A stretch of 56,933 bases of DNA. Origin: DATJPD01 sp036394195. Its GTDB lineage: Bacteria; Pseudomonadota; Alphaproteobacteria; CACIAM-22H2. The notes under the pieces are model-generated. The model saw only the letters and a program-made list of their open reading frames with translations. It had not been told where the DNA came from and searched no databases. This document shows positions 41,995 through 51,443 of the stretch, piece by piece (within the stretch, counting starts at the first letter, position 1; every line of letters starts with the position of its first letter). Made by a program: the position numbers and the translations under genes. The DNA is taken from assembly GCA_036394195.1 (NCBI GenBank), contig DASWFO010000158.1, positions 1-56,933 of the forward strand, written 5' to 3'.

Positions 41995-42960
41995 ATGAGG
42001 AAGTGGCCACTCGCGCTCGGGTTGGTGCTCGGCCTGACTTTTGGCGCAGCCCACGTCCACGCGGGATATCCGGACAGACTGATCACCTTGGTGGTCCCAT
42101 TCGCAGCCGGCGGCGCGAACGATTCGGTCGGCCGGTTGCTGGCGAACAAGCTCACCCCGATCCTCGGTCAAACTGTCGTTGTCTCAAATCGACCCGGCGG
42201 CGGAACAGTCGTCGGAGCCTCTCTCGTCGCAAGGGCAAAGCCGGACGGGTACACGATCCTGCTCGTGTCCGCGGCGCACACGATCAACCCGTACATCCTC
42301 AAGAACCTTCCCTACGACACGCTGCAGGACTTCACGCCGATCAGCCAACTCACCCGAACTGCGTACATCCTGGTCACGGCACGGGCGTCGAAATTTGAGA
42401 CGGTTCGCGATTTAATGGCGGCCGGCACGGCGCCCAATGGGCAGATCATTTTTGCGTCTTCGGGAACCGGCAGCGCGCCCCATCTCGCGGGGCAACTCTT
42501 TGCGACACTGTCCGGGGCGCATGCCACACACGTTCCTTACCAGGGCGGATCTCCGGCCCTCGTCGGCGTGCTCCGCGGCGAGGTCGACATGTATTTTTCG
42601 AGCATCGCCGGTGCGCGATCCTTCATCGAATCGGGTGAGATGCGCGCCTTGGGCGTGTCCAGTGACAAGCGGCTCGCGATGTTGCCCGACATCCCGACGA
42701 TTTCCGAGCAGGGCGTTCGCGGTTTCGCGATTAACGGTTGGTACGGAATTGCCGGACCCGCGAACCTGCCGCCGGATATCACGGCCACGTTGAATGCCGG
42801 CATCGCCAAAGCGCTGGCGGATGCCGATCTCGTCAGCCGGCTGAAGTTGGAGGGGGAAGAAGCCCTCGGCGGCACTCCCCAGGCGTTCGATGCGCTTTTA
42901 CGCAGAGAACTCGCACAGTATGGATCGATCGTCGCGGCCGCCGGGCTCAAGCCCGAGTGA
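41995..42960 (+). CDS. TctC/Bug-family solute-binding protein
   Basis: A 321-residue periplasmic binding protein. Signal peptide MRKWPLALGLVLGLTF to HVHAG, then YPDRLITLVVPFAAGGAND (typical of Bug proteins: YP-rpI-livpf--GG--D), NRPGGGTVVGA, KPDGYTILL and a C-terminal helix. GGGAGGATAAA precedes the ATG at a good distance. It forms the end of the CysB-like/TauD group, so it may bind the same class of compound. Ligand unknown. Confidence 0.88.
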   Translation: MRKWPLALGLVLGLTFGAAHVHAGYPDRLITLVVPFAAGGANDSVGRLLANKLTPILGQTVVVSNRPGGGTVVGASLVARAKPDGYTILLVSAAHTINPYILKNLPYDTLQDFTPISQLTRTAYILVTARASKFETVRDLMAAGTAPNGQIIFASSGTGSAPHLAGQLFATLSGAHATHVPYQGGSPALVGVLRGEVDMYFSSIAGARSFIESGEMRALGVSSDKRLAMLPDIPTISEQGVRGFAINGWYGIAGPANLPPDITATLNAGIAKALADADLVSRLKLEGEEALGGTPQAFDALLRRELAQYGSIVAAAGLKPE

Positions 42961-43108
42961 CCACGCCTACGCGCGCGGATGATCCGGCGCCGCAAACCGG
43001 CCGAGACGGGACTCACCCCTGTGTGGCGGCAGGCGAGCCGCGAAATTCCCGCAGAGCGGCGGCGGCACGGCGCATAAACGCCTGATCGGTCCCAACCACG
43101 AACGCCGC

Positions 43109-43273
43109 GGCGCCATTGCCATCGCCGCGGCCGTGCTGGCCGCCCTGCTCGCGATGATCGGGGTCCTCGTCGAGCGCTGGCTGTTCTGCGCCGAGGCCCG
43201 GCACACCGTGACGCTCTATTACGGCGCCGAGACGGTCGGCGCCGAGACGGTCCTAGGCCGCCGCCGCGCTTGA
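43109..43273 (+). pseudogene. Remnant of a second soeC 3' end
   Basis: About 130 bases (43109-43237) copy the end of soeC (39107-39235) at more than nine of ten positions. The frame still reads AIAIAAAVLAALLAMIGVL then VERWLFCAEARHTVTLYYGAETV. The copy then repeats GGCGCCGAGACGGTC once in tandem and ends at a TGA at 43271. It has no start or upstream gene, so it is a dead fragment. The 394-base stretch 42961-43354 otherwise holds only the IclR operator and no other gene. Confidence 0.8.
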
Positions 43274-43310
43274 CAGAAGATAAGGGGGCGCGACAGAGTG
43301 GCTCTCTGAA

Positions 43311-43338
43311 CGGAACACTGTTCCGGTGAACGGAACAC
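43311..43338 (+). promoter_or_regulatory. Palindromic operator of the IclR regulator
   Basis: CGGAACACTGTTCCG (43311-43325) is a perfect palindrome with a single-base centre. A third half-site, CGGAACAC, follows at 43331. It sits 17-30 bases before the TTG start of the IclR gene. IclR regulators usually control themselves from such sites; this one would regulate the hydantoinase and Liv operon downstream as well. Confidence 0.65.
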
Positions 43339-43354
43339 GAGGGAGGATCGCCAT

Positions 43355-44170
43355 TTGCTAGCCGCAGCTCGCGGTCCCGAACCTGGAGCGTCGCCCGCCG
43401 GGCCCGAAGAGACGCAGGGTCTCGCCTCGGTCGATCTGGTGCTGCGGTTGGTCGAGTTCCTCGCCGCCTCGCCGCGGCCGTGTCGCGTGTCCGATATCGC
43501 CCGCGCACTGGGCATTTCGAAGCCGCGGGCCCACCGGCACCTGCGGGCCCTGGTCGGGCACGGCTATGTCCGCCAGGACGCGGAGACGGAGCGCTACGCG
43601 GCCGGCATAAAGCTGCTCAGCCTCGGCGAGACTGTGCGCGACCGCTTCGACATCGTCGGGATTGCCCGGCCGCAAATGATGAAGCTGCGCGAGGAGACAG
43701 GACAGGCCGTAACCCTCTCGGCTCTCGTCGAAGGCGCCGCCACCGTTCTCGAGCTGGTGCAGGGCAAGACGCTGATCGAATTCGGGATCAAGCCCGGGTC
43801 CAGGTTCGATTTCCACACCTCGGCGCACGGCTTGGTGGCGCTGGCGTTCGGGCCCCCCTCATTGCTGGCGCAAGCCCTGAGCGGCGCGCTCCGGGCGTGG
43901 ACGTCGTTCACGATCACCGATCCGAAGCGGCTGAAGGCGGAGGTCGAGCGGGTCCGGCGGCAAGGCTGGGCGACGGCCGCCGATCAGGTCCTGGTCGGCG
44001 TGAACGCGCTGGCTTGTCCGATTTTCGACCATCGCAACGACTGGCGCGGCACGATCGCCATCGTCGGCTCGTCGCAATTCATTCAAGCCCAGCCGACAGA
44101 GCGCCAGATCGCGCAAGTCGTCGAGGCCGCGGCCGCCGCGTCGCGGCAGCTGGGATGGAGGACAGCATAG
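43355..44170 (+). CDS. IclR-family transcriptional regulator
   Basis: A 271-residue regulator. The N-terminal winged helix-turn-helix is VLRLVEFLAASPRPCRVSDIARALGISKPRAHRHLRALVGHGYV, and the C-terminal effector domain has LREETGQAVTLSALVEG, HTSAHGLVALAFGPP and GWATAADQVLVGVNALACPIFD. The start is a TTG at 43355, supported by GGGAGG 8 bases before it. It stands upstream of the hydantoinase genes and is probably their regulator. Confidence 0.9.
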   Translation: MLAAARGPEPGASPAGPEETQGLASVDLVLRLVEFLAASPRPCRVSDIARALGISKPRAHRHLRALVGHGYVRQDAETERYAAGIKLLSLGETVRDRFDIVGIARPQMMKLREETGQAVTLSALVEGAATVLELVQGKTLIEFGIKPGSRFDFHTSAHGLVALAFGPPSLLAQALSGALRAWTSFTITDPKRLKAEVERVRRQGWATAADQVLVGVNALACPIFDHRNDWRGTIAIVGSSQFIQAQPTERQIAQVVEAAAAASRQLGWRTA

Positions 44171-44172
44171 GC

Positions 44173-46239
44173 ATGACCTATTCGCTTGCAGTCGACATCG
44201 GCGGCACGTTCACCGACGTGGTCCTGCGTGGCAGCGATGGCTCGCTGGCCGTCGACAAGACCCTCACCACGCATCACGACTTGCTCGACGGGTTCTTTCG
44301 CGGCATCCATCTGGTGCTGAAGAAGGCCGGTGTCGCGGCACGCGACATCGATGGCGTGGTCGTCCACGCGACGACCGTGGTGACGAACGCCCTGATCGAG
44401 CGCAAGGGCCCGCGCACGGCCCTCCTGATCACCAAGGGCTTCCGCGACGTGCTCGCGATCCGCAACGAGCATCGCTACGAGATGTTCGACCCGCAGATCG
44501 AATTCGCTCCGCCCCTGATCCCCCGCGAGCTCACCTTCGAGATCGACGAACGGACCCTCGCCGACGGCTCGGTCCTGCGTCCGGTCGACGGCGAAGAGAT
44601 CGCGGCCCTGGCAAACGCGCTCAAGGCCAAGGGCGTGGTCTCGGTAGCGGTCTGCCTGATCAACAGCTTCCGCAACGCCGCGAACGAACAGGCGGTGGCG
44701 CGGATGTTGAAAGCCGCGGCCCCCGACCTGTATCTCTCGCTGTCGTCGAGCGTGGCGCCGCAGATCCGCGAATATCCCCGCACCTCGACGACCGCGATCA
44801 ACGCCTACACGGCGCCGATCACGGAGCCCTATCTCCGCGGGCTCGCCCAGCGGCTGCGCAATGACAACGTGCCCAACCAGCCGCTGATCATGCTGAGCTC
44901 CGGCGGCATCATCGGGGCCGAAGTCGCGGGTCGCAATCCGGTGCGCATGATCGAGAGCGGTCCCGCCGCGGGTGCGCTCGCCGCCACTTATTACGCCGAG
45001 CGGCTCGGGCTCGACCGGCTCCTGTCCTTCGACATGGGCGGCACCACGGCCAAGGCGTGCCTGATCGAGGAGCGCAAGCCCCTGGTCACCGGCAGCTTCG
45101 AGGTCGACCGCAAGTACCGCTTCTGCGAAGGCAGCGGCATGCCGCTCATCATCCCATCGATCGACATGATCGAGATCGGCGCCGGCGGCGGCAGCATCGC
45201 GGCTGTGGACTCGCTGGGCCTGCTCAAGGTCGGCCCGCGCAGCGCCGGATCCGAGCCCGGCCCGGCGTGCTATGGCCGCGGCGGTACGGAGCCCACCGTC
45301 ACCGACGCCGACCTAGTGCTGGGCTTCCTCGACGCCGACAACTTCCTTGGCGGCGACATGAAGCTCGACCGCCGCGCGGCCCAGGCGGCGATCCTGAGAC
45401 TGGGTGAGGCACTCGGGACCGAGCTCGCGCAGACGGCCGGCGGCATCTATCGGATTGTTGCGGAGACGATGGCGGCGGCCGCGCGCACACACGCCACGGA
45501 CCGCGGCGTCGACTATCGCGGCCTGCCGCTGCTCGCCTTCGGCGGCGCAGGCCCGGTCCACGCCTGTGCCGTGGGGGCGTTGCTCCAGAGCACGGCCGTG
45601 ATCTTCCCGCCCCAGGCGAGCGTGCTGTCGGCCTTCGGCACTCTGGTGACGCCGGTGCGCCTCGACCTCGTCCGCAGCGCGGTCGGCAAGCTCGACGCCC
45701 TCGACTGGGCCGAGGTCGACCGCGTGCTGAACGACATGATCGACGAGGGCAGTACCGCCCTGATCCAGGCCGGCTGCGCGCGCGAGTCGGTGCGGCTCGT
45801 CTTCGGCGCGGACCTGCGCTATTTCGGCCAGCAGAACGAGGTCAGCATCACGTTCGGGCGCGATCCGCGCCGCGGCCGCGACGTCGAGATGGTGCGGCGC
45901 AGCTTCGAGGCGGCGTATCACGCGCAATACGGAGTCAACCCGTCGCACGTGCCGGTCGAGATCGTGAGCTGGCGCCTCACCGCCCAGGGTCCCGACATCG
46001 CGGTGCAAGCCACCGAGCCGCCCAAGACCGGCGGCGGCAAGCCCAAGGCCAAGCGGCGCATTCTCCTGTGGCCGGAAGCCGGCGACGTGCCGGTCTATGA
46101 CCGCCATAGCCTGGTGCTGGGCCAGAAGGTCGCAGGGCCCGCCATCATCGAGGAGCGCGAGACGACGATCGTCCTCCTGCCCGAGTGGCATGCGGTCGTC
46201 GATAAGATCGGTTGCGTGGTCGCCGAGCGGAAGGCATGA
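44173..46239 (+). CDS. Hydantoinase/oxoprolinase subunit A
   Basis: A 688-residue ATP-dependent amidohydrolase subunit of the HyuA/5-oxoprolinase family. The N-terminal ATPase fold begins SLAVDIGGTFTDVVLRG, followed by VHATTVVTNALIERKGPRTALLITKGFRD; the second Asp motif is LLSFDMGGTTAKACLIE, and AGGGSIAAVDSLGLLKVGPRSAGSEPGPACYGRGG is highly conserved. It hydrolyses cyclic amides (hydantoins, 5-oxoproline) or is used in acetone carboxylase. ATG 44173 follows the IclR stop by 2 bases. Its stop overlaps the B subunit start. Confidence 0.93.
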   Translation: MTYSLAVDIGGTFTDVVLRGSDGSLAVDKTLTTHHDLLDGFFRGIHLVLKKAGVAARDIDGVVVHATTVVTNALIERKGPRTALLITKGFRDVLAIRNEHRYEMFDPQIEFAPPLIPRELTFEIDERTLADGSVLRPVDGEEIAALANALKAKGVVSVAVCLINSFRNAANEQAVARMLKAAAPDLYLSLSSSVAPQIREYPRTSTTAINAYTAPITEPYLRGLAQRLRNDNVPNQPLIMLSSGGIIGAEVAGRNPVRMIESGPAAGALAATYYAERLGLDRLLSFDMGGTTAKACLIEERKPLVTGSFEVDRKYRFCEGSGMPLIIPSIDMIEIGAGGGSIAAVDSLGLLKVGPRSAGSEPGPACYGRGGTEPTVTDADLVLGFLDADNFLGGDMKLDRRAAQAAILRLGEALGTELAQTAGGIYRIVAETMAAAARTHATDRGVDYRGLPLLAFGGAGPVHACAVGALLQSTAVIFPPQASVLSAFGTLVTPVRLDLVRSAVGKLDALDWAEVDRVLNDMIDEGSTALIQAGCARESVRLVFGADLRYFGQQNEVSITFGRDPRRGRDVEMVRRSFEAAYHAQYGVNPSHVPVEIVSWRLTAQGPDIAVQATEPPKTGGGKPKAKRRILLWPEAGDVPVYDRHSLVLGQKVAGPAIIEERETTIVLLPEWHAVVDKIGCVVAERKA

Positions 46240-47792
46240 ACATGAAGATGGACGGCATCGAGCTCGAGATCCTCTGGTCCAACCTGATCGGCATCGTCAG
46301 CGAGCAGGCGAAGGCGCTGCAGCGCATCGCCTTCAGCCCGATCGTGCGCGAGGCCGGCGATCTCGCGAGCGCCTTGTTCGACGCGCGCGGCCGCATGGTG
46401 GCGCAGGCCAACACCGGCACGCCCGGCCACATCAACTCGCTGGCGGCCGCGGGCGGCACGCTCGCCCGGATGTTCGAGGGCAAGCTCGTCGCCGGCGACG
46501 TGGTGATCACCAACGACCCGTGGCTGTCGGCCGGGCATTTCTTCGACATCACCGTCTTCTCGCCGATCTTCTGGGACGGCCGCCTCATCGGCTATATCGG
46601 CTCGACCATCCATCACACGGACATCGGCGGCTATGGCGTGGGTGCGGGTGCTCGCGACATCCACGAGGAAGGCCTGTGGATCCCCCCCTCCAAGCTCTAC
46701 GAGGCGGGCACGCCGAACGCGCTGTTGCACGACATCATCCGCCACAACGTCCGGACACCCGACCACGTCTTCGGCGACCTCGCGGCGCAAGTGTCGAGCG
46801 GGCGCACCGGCGGCGACCGCCTGATCGCGCTGTGCCGGCGCCAGGGCCTGCGCGACATCGAGACGCTGTCCGACGAGATCATTCGCCGGTCCGAGCTTGC
46901 CACCCGCCGCGCGATCCAGAAGCTGCCCGCGGGCACGTGGCACGGCGAATGCCGCTTCGATGTGCCCGGCGGCGAGGTGATCACGCTGAAGACCGGGGTC
47001 ACCATCGACAATGAGGCCGGCGACGTCATAATCGACTTCACCGGCAGCTCAGGTGCCAGCCCCTTCGGCATCAACGTGGTGATGAACTACACCCACGCCT
47101 ATTCGACCTTCGCAATCCGCAGCTGCCTCAATCCCGAGTTGCCGAACAATCACGGCTCGCTGGCGCCGATCAAGGTCACGGCCCCCAAGGGCTCGATCGT
47201 GAACGCTGCCTATCCCGCACCGGTGAACGCCCGGCACGTGGTCGGCATGTTCGTCCCGATGCCGATCATGAAGGCATTGCACCAGGTGATCCCGGACCGC
47301 GTGCTGGCCGAGGGCTCGGGCGCCGTCTGGACCATGCAGATCCAGGGTCGGCGCGAGGACGGCGAGCCGTTCACGTCGTCGATGTTCAACTATTCCGGCG
47401 GCATGGGCGCGCGCGCGACCAAGCCGGGGCCGAGTGCCACCTGCTATCCGACCGGTGTGGCGGCGGTGCCGATCGAGATCCTCGAAGCGGCGATGCCGAT
47501 CGTCTTCGATCGCCGCGAGCTGCGGCTGGGCTCGGGCGGCGAAGGCCGCTCGCGCGGCGGCGACGGCCAGATCATCGGGTTCCATATGCGGACGCACTAT
47601 CCCTGGCTGCTGAACGCAGTCCCGAGCCGCCTCGACCGCGGCCCAGACGGGCTCGGCGGCGGGGCCGCCGGCAAGGCCGGCCGGTTCCTCATCAACGGCA
47701 AGCCGGTGTCCGAGGCGCGCAAGATCACCATGCAGGCAGGTGACGTCGTCCTGCTGGAGACGCCCGGCGGGGGCGGTTACGGTTCAACCTAA
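46236..47792 (+). CDS. Hydantoinase/oxoprolinase subunit B
   Basis: A 518-residue partner of the A subunit. Typical segments are LEILWSNLIGIVSEQAKALQRIAFSPIVREAGD near the N-terminus, TGTPGHINSL, VVITNDPWLSAGHFFDITVFSPIFW, FTGSSGASPFGINVV, and near the C-terminus SRGGDGQIIGF with DVVLLETPGGGGYG. ATG 46236 overlaps the A stop (ATGA). Downstream is a Liv-type transporter for what may be the substrate. Confidence 0.93.
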   Translation: MNMKMDGIELEILWSNLIGIVSEQAKALQRIAFSPIVREAGDLASALFDARGRMVAQANTGTPGHINSLAAAGGTLARMFEGKLVAGDVVITNDPWLSAGHFFDITVFSPIFWDGRLIGYIGSTIHHTDIGGYGVGAGARDIHEEGLWIPPSKLYEAGTPNALLHDIIRHNVRTPDHVFGDLAAQVSSGRTGGDRLIALCRRQGLRDIETLSDEIIRRSELATRRAIQKLPAGTWHGECRFDVPGGEVITLKTGVTIDNEAGDVIIDFTGSSGASPFGINVVMNYTHAYSTFAIRSCLNPELPNNHGSLAPIKVTAPKGSIVNAAYPAPVNARHVVGMFVPMPIMKALHQVIPDRVLAEGSGAVWTMQIQGRREDGEPFTSSMFNYSGGMGARATKPGPSATCYPTGVAAVPIEILEAAMPIVFDRRELRLGSGGEGRSRGGDGQIIGFHMRTHYPWLLNAVPSRLDRGPDGLGGGAAGKAGRFLINGKPVSEARKITMQAGDVVLLETPGGGGYGST

Positions 47793-47845
47793 TCAACGCC
47801 GGTGGCCGTCACCGCCGGGGCCAAGCTTAAAACAGGGAGGAATGA

Positions 47846-48988
47846 ATGAAGGTTTCGCTCATCAGGACCGCCGCTGCGGCGGTGCTCATGCTCGCAGTCC
47901 CGGCGCTGCCCGCGATGGCGCAGGCGCCGTTCAAGGTCGGAATCTCCGCCGGCCTCACCGGCTATGCGGCGACGGTCGACACGGCGTGGCGCGACGGCGT
48001 CGAGGTCGCGGTCGCAGCCCTCAATGCCAAGGGCGGGCTGCTCGGCCGCAAAGTCGAGGTGGTGGTCGAAGACAATCACTCCGAGCCGCAGCAGGCGGTG
48101 ACGGCCTATCGCAAGATGATCTCGTCGGACAAAGTCGACGTGTTCGTCAGCGGCTGCGTGTCCGCCGGCAACTTCGCGGCGGCGCCGATGGTGGTCAAGG
48201 CCGAGATCCCGATGGTGCTATGTTCGATTCTGCCCAACCAGCCCGACCAGGTGAAATGGGCCTTCACGACCATCCCACCGCCGCGCTTCGAGGTCGAGAA
48301 GCGGCTGGAATATCTGCGCAACAACACGCAGATCAGGAAGTTCGGCGTGCTGCACGATCCGACGCCGTATTCGAATCTGCAGGCCTCGGTGGCCGAGAAG
48401 GAGCAAGGCGATTACGGCCTCGCCATGGTCACCTCCGAGCAGTACGAGCAGAACGATTCCGATCTCAGCGTCCAGATCGCCAAGATCAACGCCGCCGGCG
48501 GCGGCGCGATCCTCAAGATCGGCCTCGGCGGGTCGACCCTGACGGCGGCGAAGAACATCCAGCAGCTCGGCCTCAATCTTCTCATGCTGACGAGCCTCGA
48601 GGACGTGGCGGTATTCCGGCCGGTGGCGCAGGTCATGGGCGACAAGTTCTTCTTCGTCGCCTCGCCCTCGCAGGTCTATGACGCGCTGCCGGAAAGCCCG
48701 CTGAAGGCCGCGATCGCGGCGTTCCTCGAGCCGTGGCGCGCCAAATACGGCGACCGCGACCCGAATTGGGCGGCGCGCGGCTGGGACGCGGTGGCGCTGG
48801 TGACGGCCGCCGCCAAGGCCGCCAACTCCACCACGGGACCGGCGCTGCGCGACGAGATCGAGAAGCTCAAGGGCTTCCAGGGCACGACGGGCGTCTACAA
48901 CATGTCGGCGGAGAATCACTACGGGCTGACACAGAACCCATTGTTCTTGGCCCAGATCATCGACGGCAAGACGCGGGTGGCGAAATAG
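47846..48988 (+). CDS. Liv-type ABC substrate-binding protein
   Basis: A 380-residue periplasmic protein with signal peptide MKVSLIRTAAAAVLMLAVPALPAMAQA. Mature sequence: PFKVGISAGLTGYAATVDTAWRDG and NAKGGLLGRKVEVVVEDNHSEP, as in LivK. GGGAGGAATGA precedes the ATG. The ABC permease and ATPase genes follow in the same direction, so this is the ligand-binding part of that importer, and by position it may bind a cyclic amide or its product. Confidence 0.92.
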   Translation: MKVSLIRTAAAAVLMLAVPALPAMAQAPFKVGISAGLTGYAATVDTAWRDGVEVAVAALNAKGGLLGRKVEVVVEDNHSEPQQAVTAYRKMISSDKVDVFVSGCVSAGNFAAAPMVVKAEIPMVLCSILPNQPDQVKWAFTTIPPPRFEVEKRLEYLRNNTQIRKFGVLHDPTPYSNLQASVAEKEQGDYGLAMVTSEQYEQNDSDLSVQIAKINAAGGGAILKIGLGGSTLTAAKNIQQLGLNLLMLTSLEDVAVFRPVAQVMGDKFFFVASPSQVYDALPESPLKAAIAAFLEPWRAKYGDRDPNWAARGWDAVALVTAAAKAANSTTGPALRDEIEKLKGFQGTTGVYNMSAENHYGLTQNPLFLAQIIDGKTRVAK

Positions 48989-48995
48989 GTCGTCG

Positions 48996-49703
48996 ATGAC
49001 GGCGCTGCTCGAGATCCGCGGACTGTCGGCGCGGCACGGCCGGGTCGAGGCGCTGAAGCGCGTCGACCTCGCCGTGGCCCGCGCCGAGTTCGTGACCGTG
49101 CTCGGGCCGAACGGTGCCGGGAAGTCGAGTCTCCTCGCCGCCATCATGGGCCTCATCCCGGGCGAGGGTACGATCCGCTTCGACGCAACGCCGGTCGAGG
49201 GCCTGCCGACGCGGGCGCGCGCCGCGCGCGGCATGATCATGGTTCCGGAATCGCGCGGCATTTTCGGGCCGCTCACGGTATGGGAGAATCTCGAGCTCGG
49301 CGCCTATCTCGCCCGCGGCGGCGAGGAGGTCGAGCGGCGCCGTGCCGGCGTCTACGAGCTGTTCCCGCGCCTGAAGGAGCGCGAAACCCAGATGGCGGGC
49401 TCGCTCTCCGGCGGCGAGCAGCAGATGCTGGCGATCGGGCGCGGGCTGATGGCCAACCCCACACTCCTGATGCTGGATGAGCCGTCGCTTGGTCTCGCCC
49501 CACGCATCGCGGCGGAGATCCTGGAGACGTTGGGCGAGCTCAACCGCCGCGGCCTCACCATTCTCCTCGTCGAGCAGAAGGCGCCGCTCGCCCTCAAGCT
49601 CGCGAACCGCGCCTATGTGCTGTCCCTCGGCCGGATCGCCGCCGACACGACTCCCGACCGATTGAGCTCCGCCTGTGACCTCGCCCGTTTCTACCTCACC
49701 TGA
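48996..49703 (+). CDS. livF: Liv-type ABC ATP-binding protein (LivF-like)
   Basis: A 235-residue ATPase. Walker A is GPNGAGKSS, the Q-loop region is near MVPESRGIFGPLTVWENL (LivF-typical PE-R-IF), the signature is LSGGEQQMLAIGRGLM, and Walker B is LLMLDEPSLGLAP. ATG 48996 is 8 bases after the binding-protein stop. Its last 29 bases overlap the next gene. Confidence 0.94.
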   Translation: MTALLEIRGLSARHGRVEALKRVDLAVARAEFVTVLGPNGAGKSSLLAAIMGLIPGEGTIRFDATPVEGLPTRARAARGMIMVPESRGIFGPLTVWENLELGAYLARGGEEVERRRAGVYELFPRLKERETQMAGSLSGGEQQMLAIGRGLMANPTLLMLDEPSLGLAPRIAAEILETLGELNRRGLTILLVEQKAPLALKLANRAYVLSLGRIAADTTPDRLSSACDLARFYLT

Positions 49704-50655
49704 GCCGGCCGCAACACGGCGCCGGGTGCCGGTGATGTTCCTGCTCGCCTGCGCGGTGATCGCGGTCATTGTGGCGAGTGGCGGCTACTTCGTCACGGTC
49801 GTCTGCTTCGCCGCGATCTACGCCCTGTTCGTCTCCGGCCTCAACCTCTTCATGGGCTATACCGGCCAAGTATCCTTCGGACAGAACGCGTTTGCGGCAC
49901 TGGGCGGTTATTCGACCGCGGTCCTGACCACCCGCCTGAACCTCGATCCGCTGGCAGCACTGCTGCTGGGCGCGCTCCTGTCCGGTGCCATCGCGTTCGT
50001 GGTCGGATTTCCCACCTTGCGGCTGCGCGGCCACTACCTCGCCATGGCGACGCTGGCGCTCGGCCTCATCGCCTATGAGGTCGCGGTGCAGTGGACGGGC
50101 TTGACCCAGGGTTACATGGGCATCTCCGGCATCCCCGGCCTCGGCTTCGCCGGTGTCGAGATCGACGACGAGCGGCTGCAGGCCGTGGTGTTGCTCGCCA
50201 TCGCGGGCCTCGGCATGGGGGCCGCCCTCAGGCTGCGCCACTCGCGCTTCGGCCGCGCGCTAGCCGCCGTCGCCGGGGACGAAGAAGCCGCGCGGGCCGT
50301 TGGCATCAACATCACGCACTACAAGCTCGCGGCCTTCGTGCTGGCGGCGGTGTATGCGTCCGTCGCCGGATCCTTGATGGCCCAGTACGTGGGGTTCGTG
50401 AGCCCGGAGGTGTTCGGCCTCGCGATGGTCGTGCTCGGCTTCACGATGCTCTACATCGGCGGCATCGGCAACGTCGGCGGGCCGCTGGTCGGTGCTCTGA
50501 TCGTCGAAGCGCTGCCGCAAACCGTGAGCGGGCTGAAGGACTATCAGGACCTCGTGTATGGGGCGGCCTTGATCTTGATCCTGATCTACGCGCCGAAAGG
50601 GCTGGCGGCAATCAACCCCGGTCTGCCGCTCGCCGTGCAGAAGAACGCGTCATGA
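49675..50655 (+). CDS. livM: Liv-type ABC permease (LivM-like)
   Basis: A 326-residue inner-membrane protein with about nine helices. Conserved pieces are LFVSGLNLFMGYTGQVSFGQNAFAALGGYSTAVL (LivM family), SRFGRALAAVAGDEEAARAVGIN (the EAA-like ATPase contact) and VLGFTMLYIGGIGNVGGPLVGALIVEALPQ. GTG 49675 is inside the preceding gene; a start at the ATG in PVMFLLACAV is also possible and would lose 20 residues. Confidence 0.92.
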   Translation: MTSPVSTSPEPAATRRRVPVMFLLACAVIAVIVASGGYFVTVVCFAAIYALFVSGLNLFMGYTGQVSFGQNAFAALGGYSTAVLTTRLNLDPLAALLLGALLSGAIAFVVGFPTLRLRGHYLAMATLALGLIAYEVAVQWTGLTQGYMGISGIPGLGFAGVEIDDERLQAVVLLAIAGLGMGAALRLRHSRFGRALAAVAGDEEAARAVGINITHYKLAAFVLAAVYASVAGSLMAQYVGFVSPEVFGLAMVVLGFTMLYIGGIGNVGGPLVGALIVEALPQTVSGLKDYQDLVYGAALILILIYAPKGLAAINPGLPLAVQKNAS

Positions 50656-51443
50656 GCCTGCTCGACGTCACCGGCTTGACCAAGGCGTTCGGCGGCCTGA
50701 TGGCTGTCAATGACGTGTCGTTCGGGGTCGAGGAAGGCGGCATTGATGCGGTCATCGGGCCGAACGGCGCCGGCAAGACGACGCTGTTCAACCTGATCTC
50801 GGGTGCCTTGCGGCCAACCTCAGGTGCTGTCCGTTTCGCCGGCCACGACATCACCGGCCTTGCACCGCATGCCGTTGCCGCGCGCGGCGTGATCCGGACG
50901 TTCCAGCTTGTCCGGCTCTTCGGCGACATGACCGTTGCGGAGAACGTGCGGGTCGGGTTCCATCTCTCGACCCGCGGCGGCATCTGGTCGGCGCTCGTCC
51001 GGCCGCGCTGGGCGCGTGCCGAAGAGGCCGAGGTGGCCGAGAAAGCGCGCGTCCTCCTGACGCTGATCGGCCTCGCCGACCGCGCCGCCGTCCCCGCAGC
51101 CCAGCTCACCTATGGCCAGCAGCGCCTCCTCGAGATCGCCCGCGCGGTCGCCGCCGGTCCGCGCCTGTTGCTGCTCGACGAACCGGCGGCCGGGCTCGAC
51201 ATGGCCGAGACCGATGCGTTGGCCGAGATCATCCGCACGATCAACCGGCGCGGCGTCACGATCCTCTTGATCGAGCACGACATGCGCCTCGTCATGGGGA
51301 TCGCGCGGCGGATCGTTGTGCTCGATTTCGGCCGCAAGATCGCCGAGGGGACGCCCGAGACGGTGTCCCGCGATCCGGCCGTGCTCGAGGCGTATCTCGG
51401 CACCGCCGAGTCCTGCGAGGGCGCGGAGGTGCTCCATGCTTAG
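50652..51443 (+). CDS. livG: Liv-type ABC ATP-binding protein (LivG-like)
   Basis: A 263-residue ATPase. Opening LTKAFGGLMAVNDVSFGVEEG, Walker A GPNGAGKTT, LivG-specific GVIRTFQLVRLFGDMTVAENV, signature LTYGQQRLLEIARAVA, and Walker B LLLLDEPAAGLD. The second residue region GGIDAVIG shows an unusual change where LivG normally has GEIHALIG. ATG 50652 overlaps the LivM stop. Confidence 0.93.
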   Translation: MSLLDVTGLTKAFGGLMAVNDVSFGVEEGGIDAVIGPNGAGKTTLFNLISGALRPTSGAVRFAGHDITGLAPHAVAARGVIRTFQLVRLFGDMTVAENVRVGFHLSTRGGIWSALVRPRWARAEEAEVAEKARVLLTLIGLADRAAVPAAQLTYGQQRLLEIARAVAAGPRLLLLDEPAAGLDMAETDALAEIIRTINRRGVTILLIEHDMRLVMGIARRIVVLDFGRKIAEGTPETVSRDPAVLEAYLGTAESCEGAEVLHA

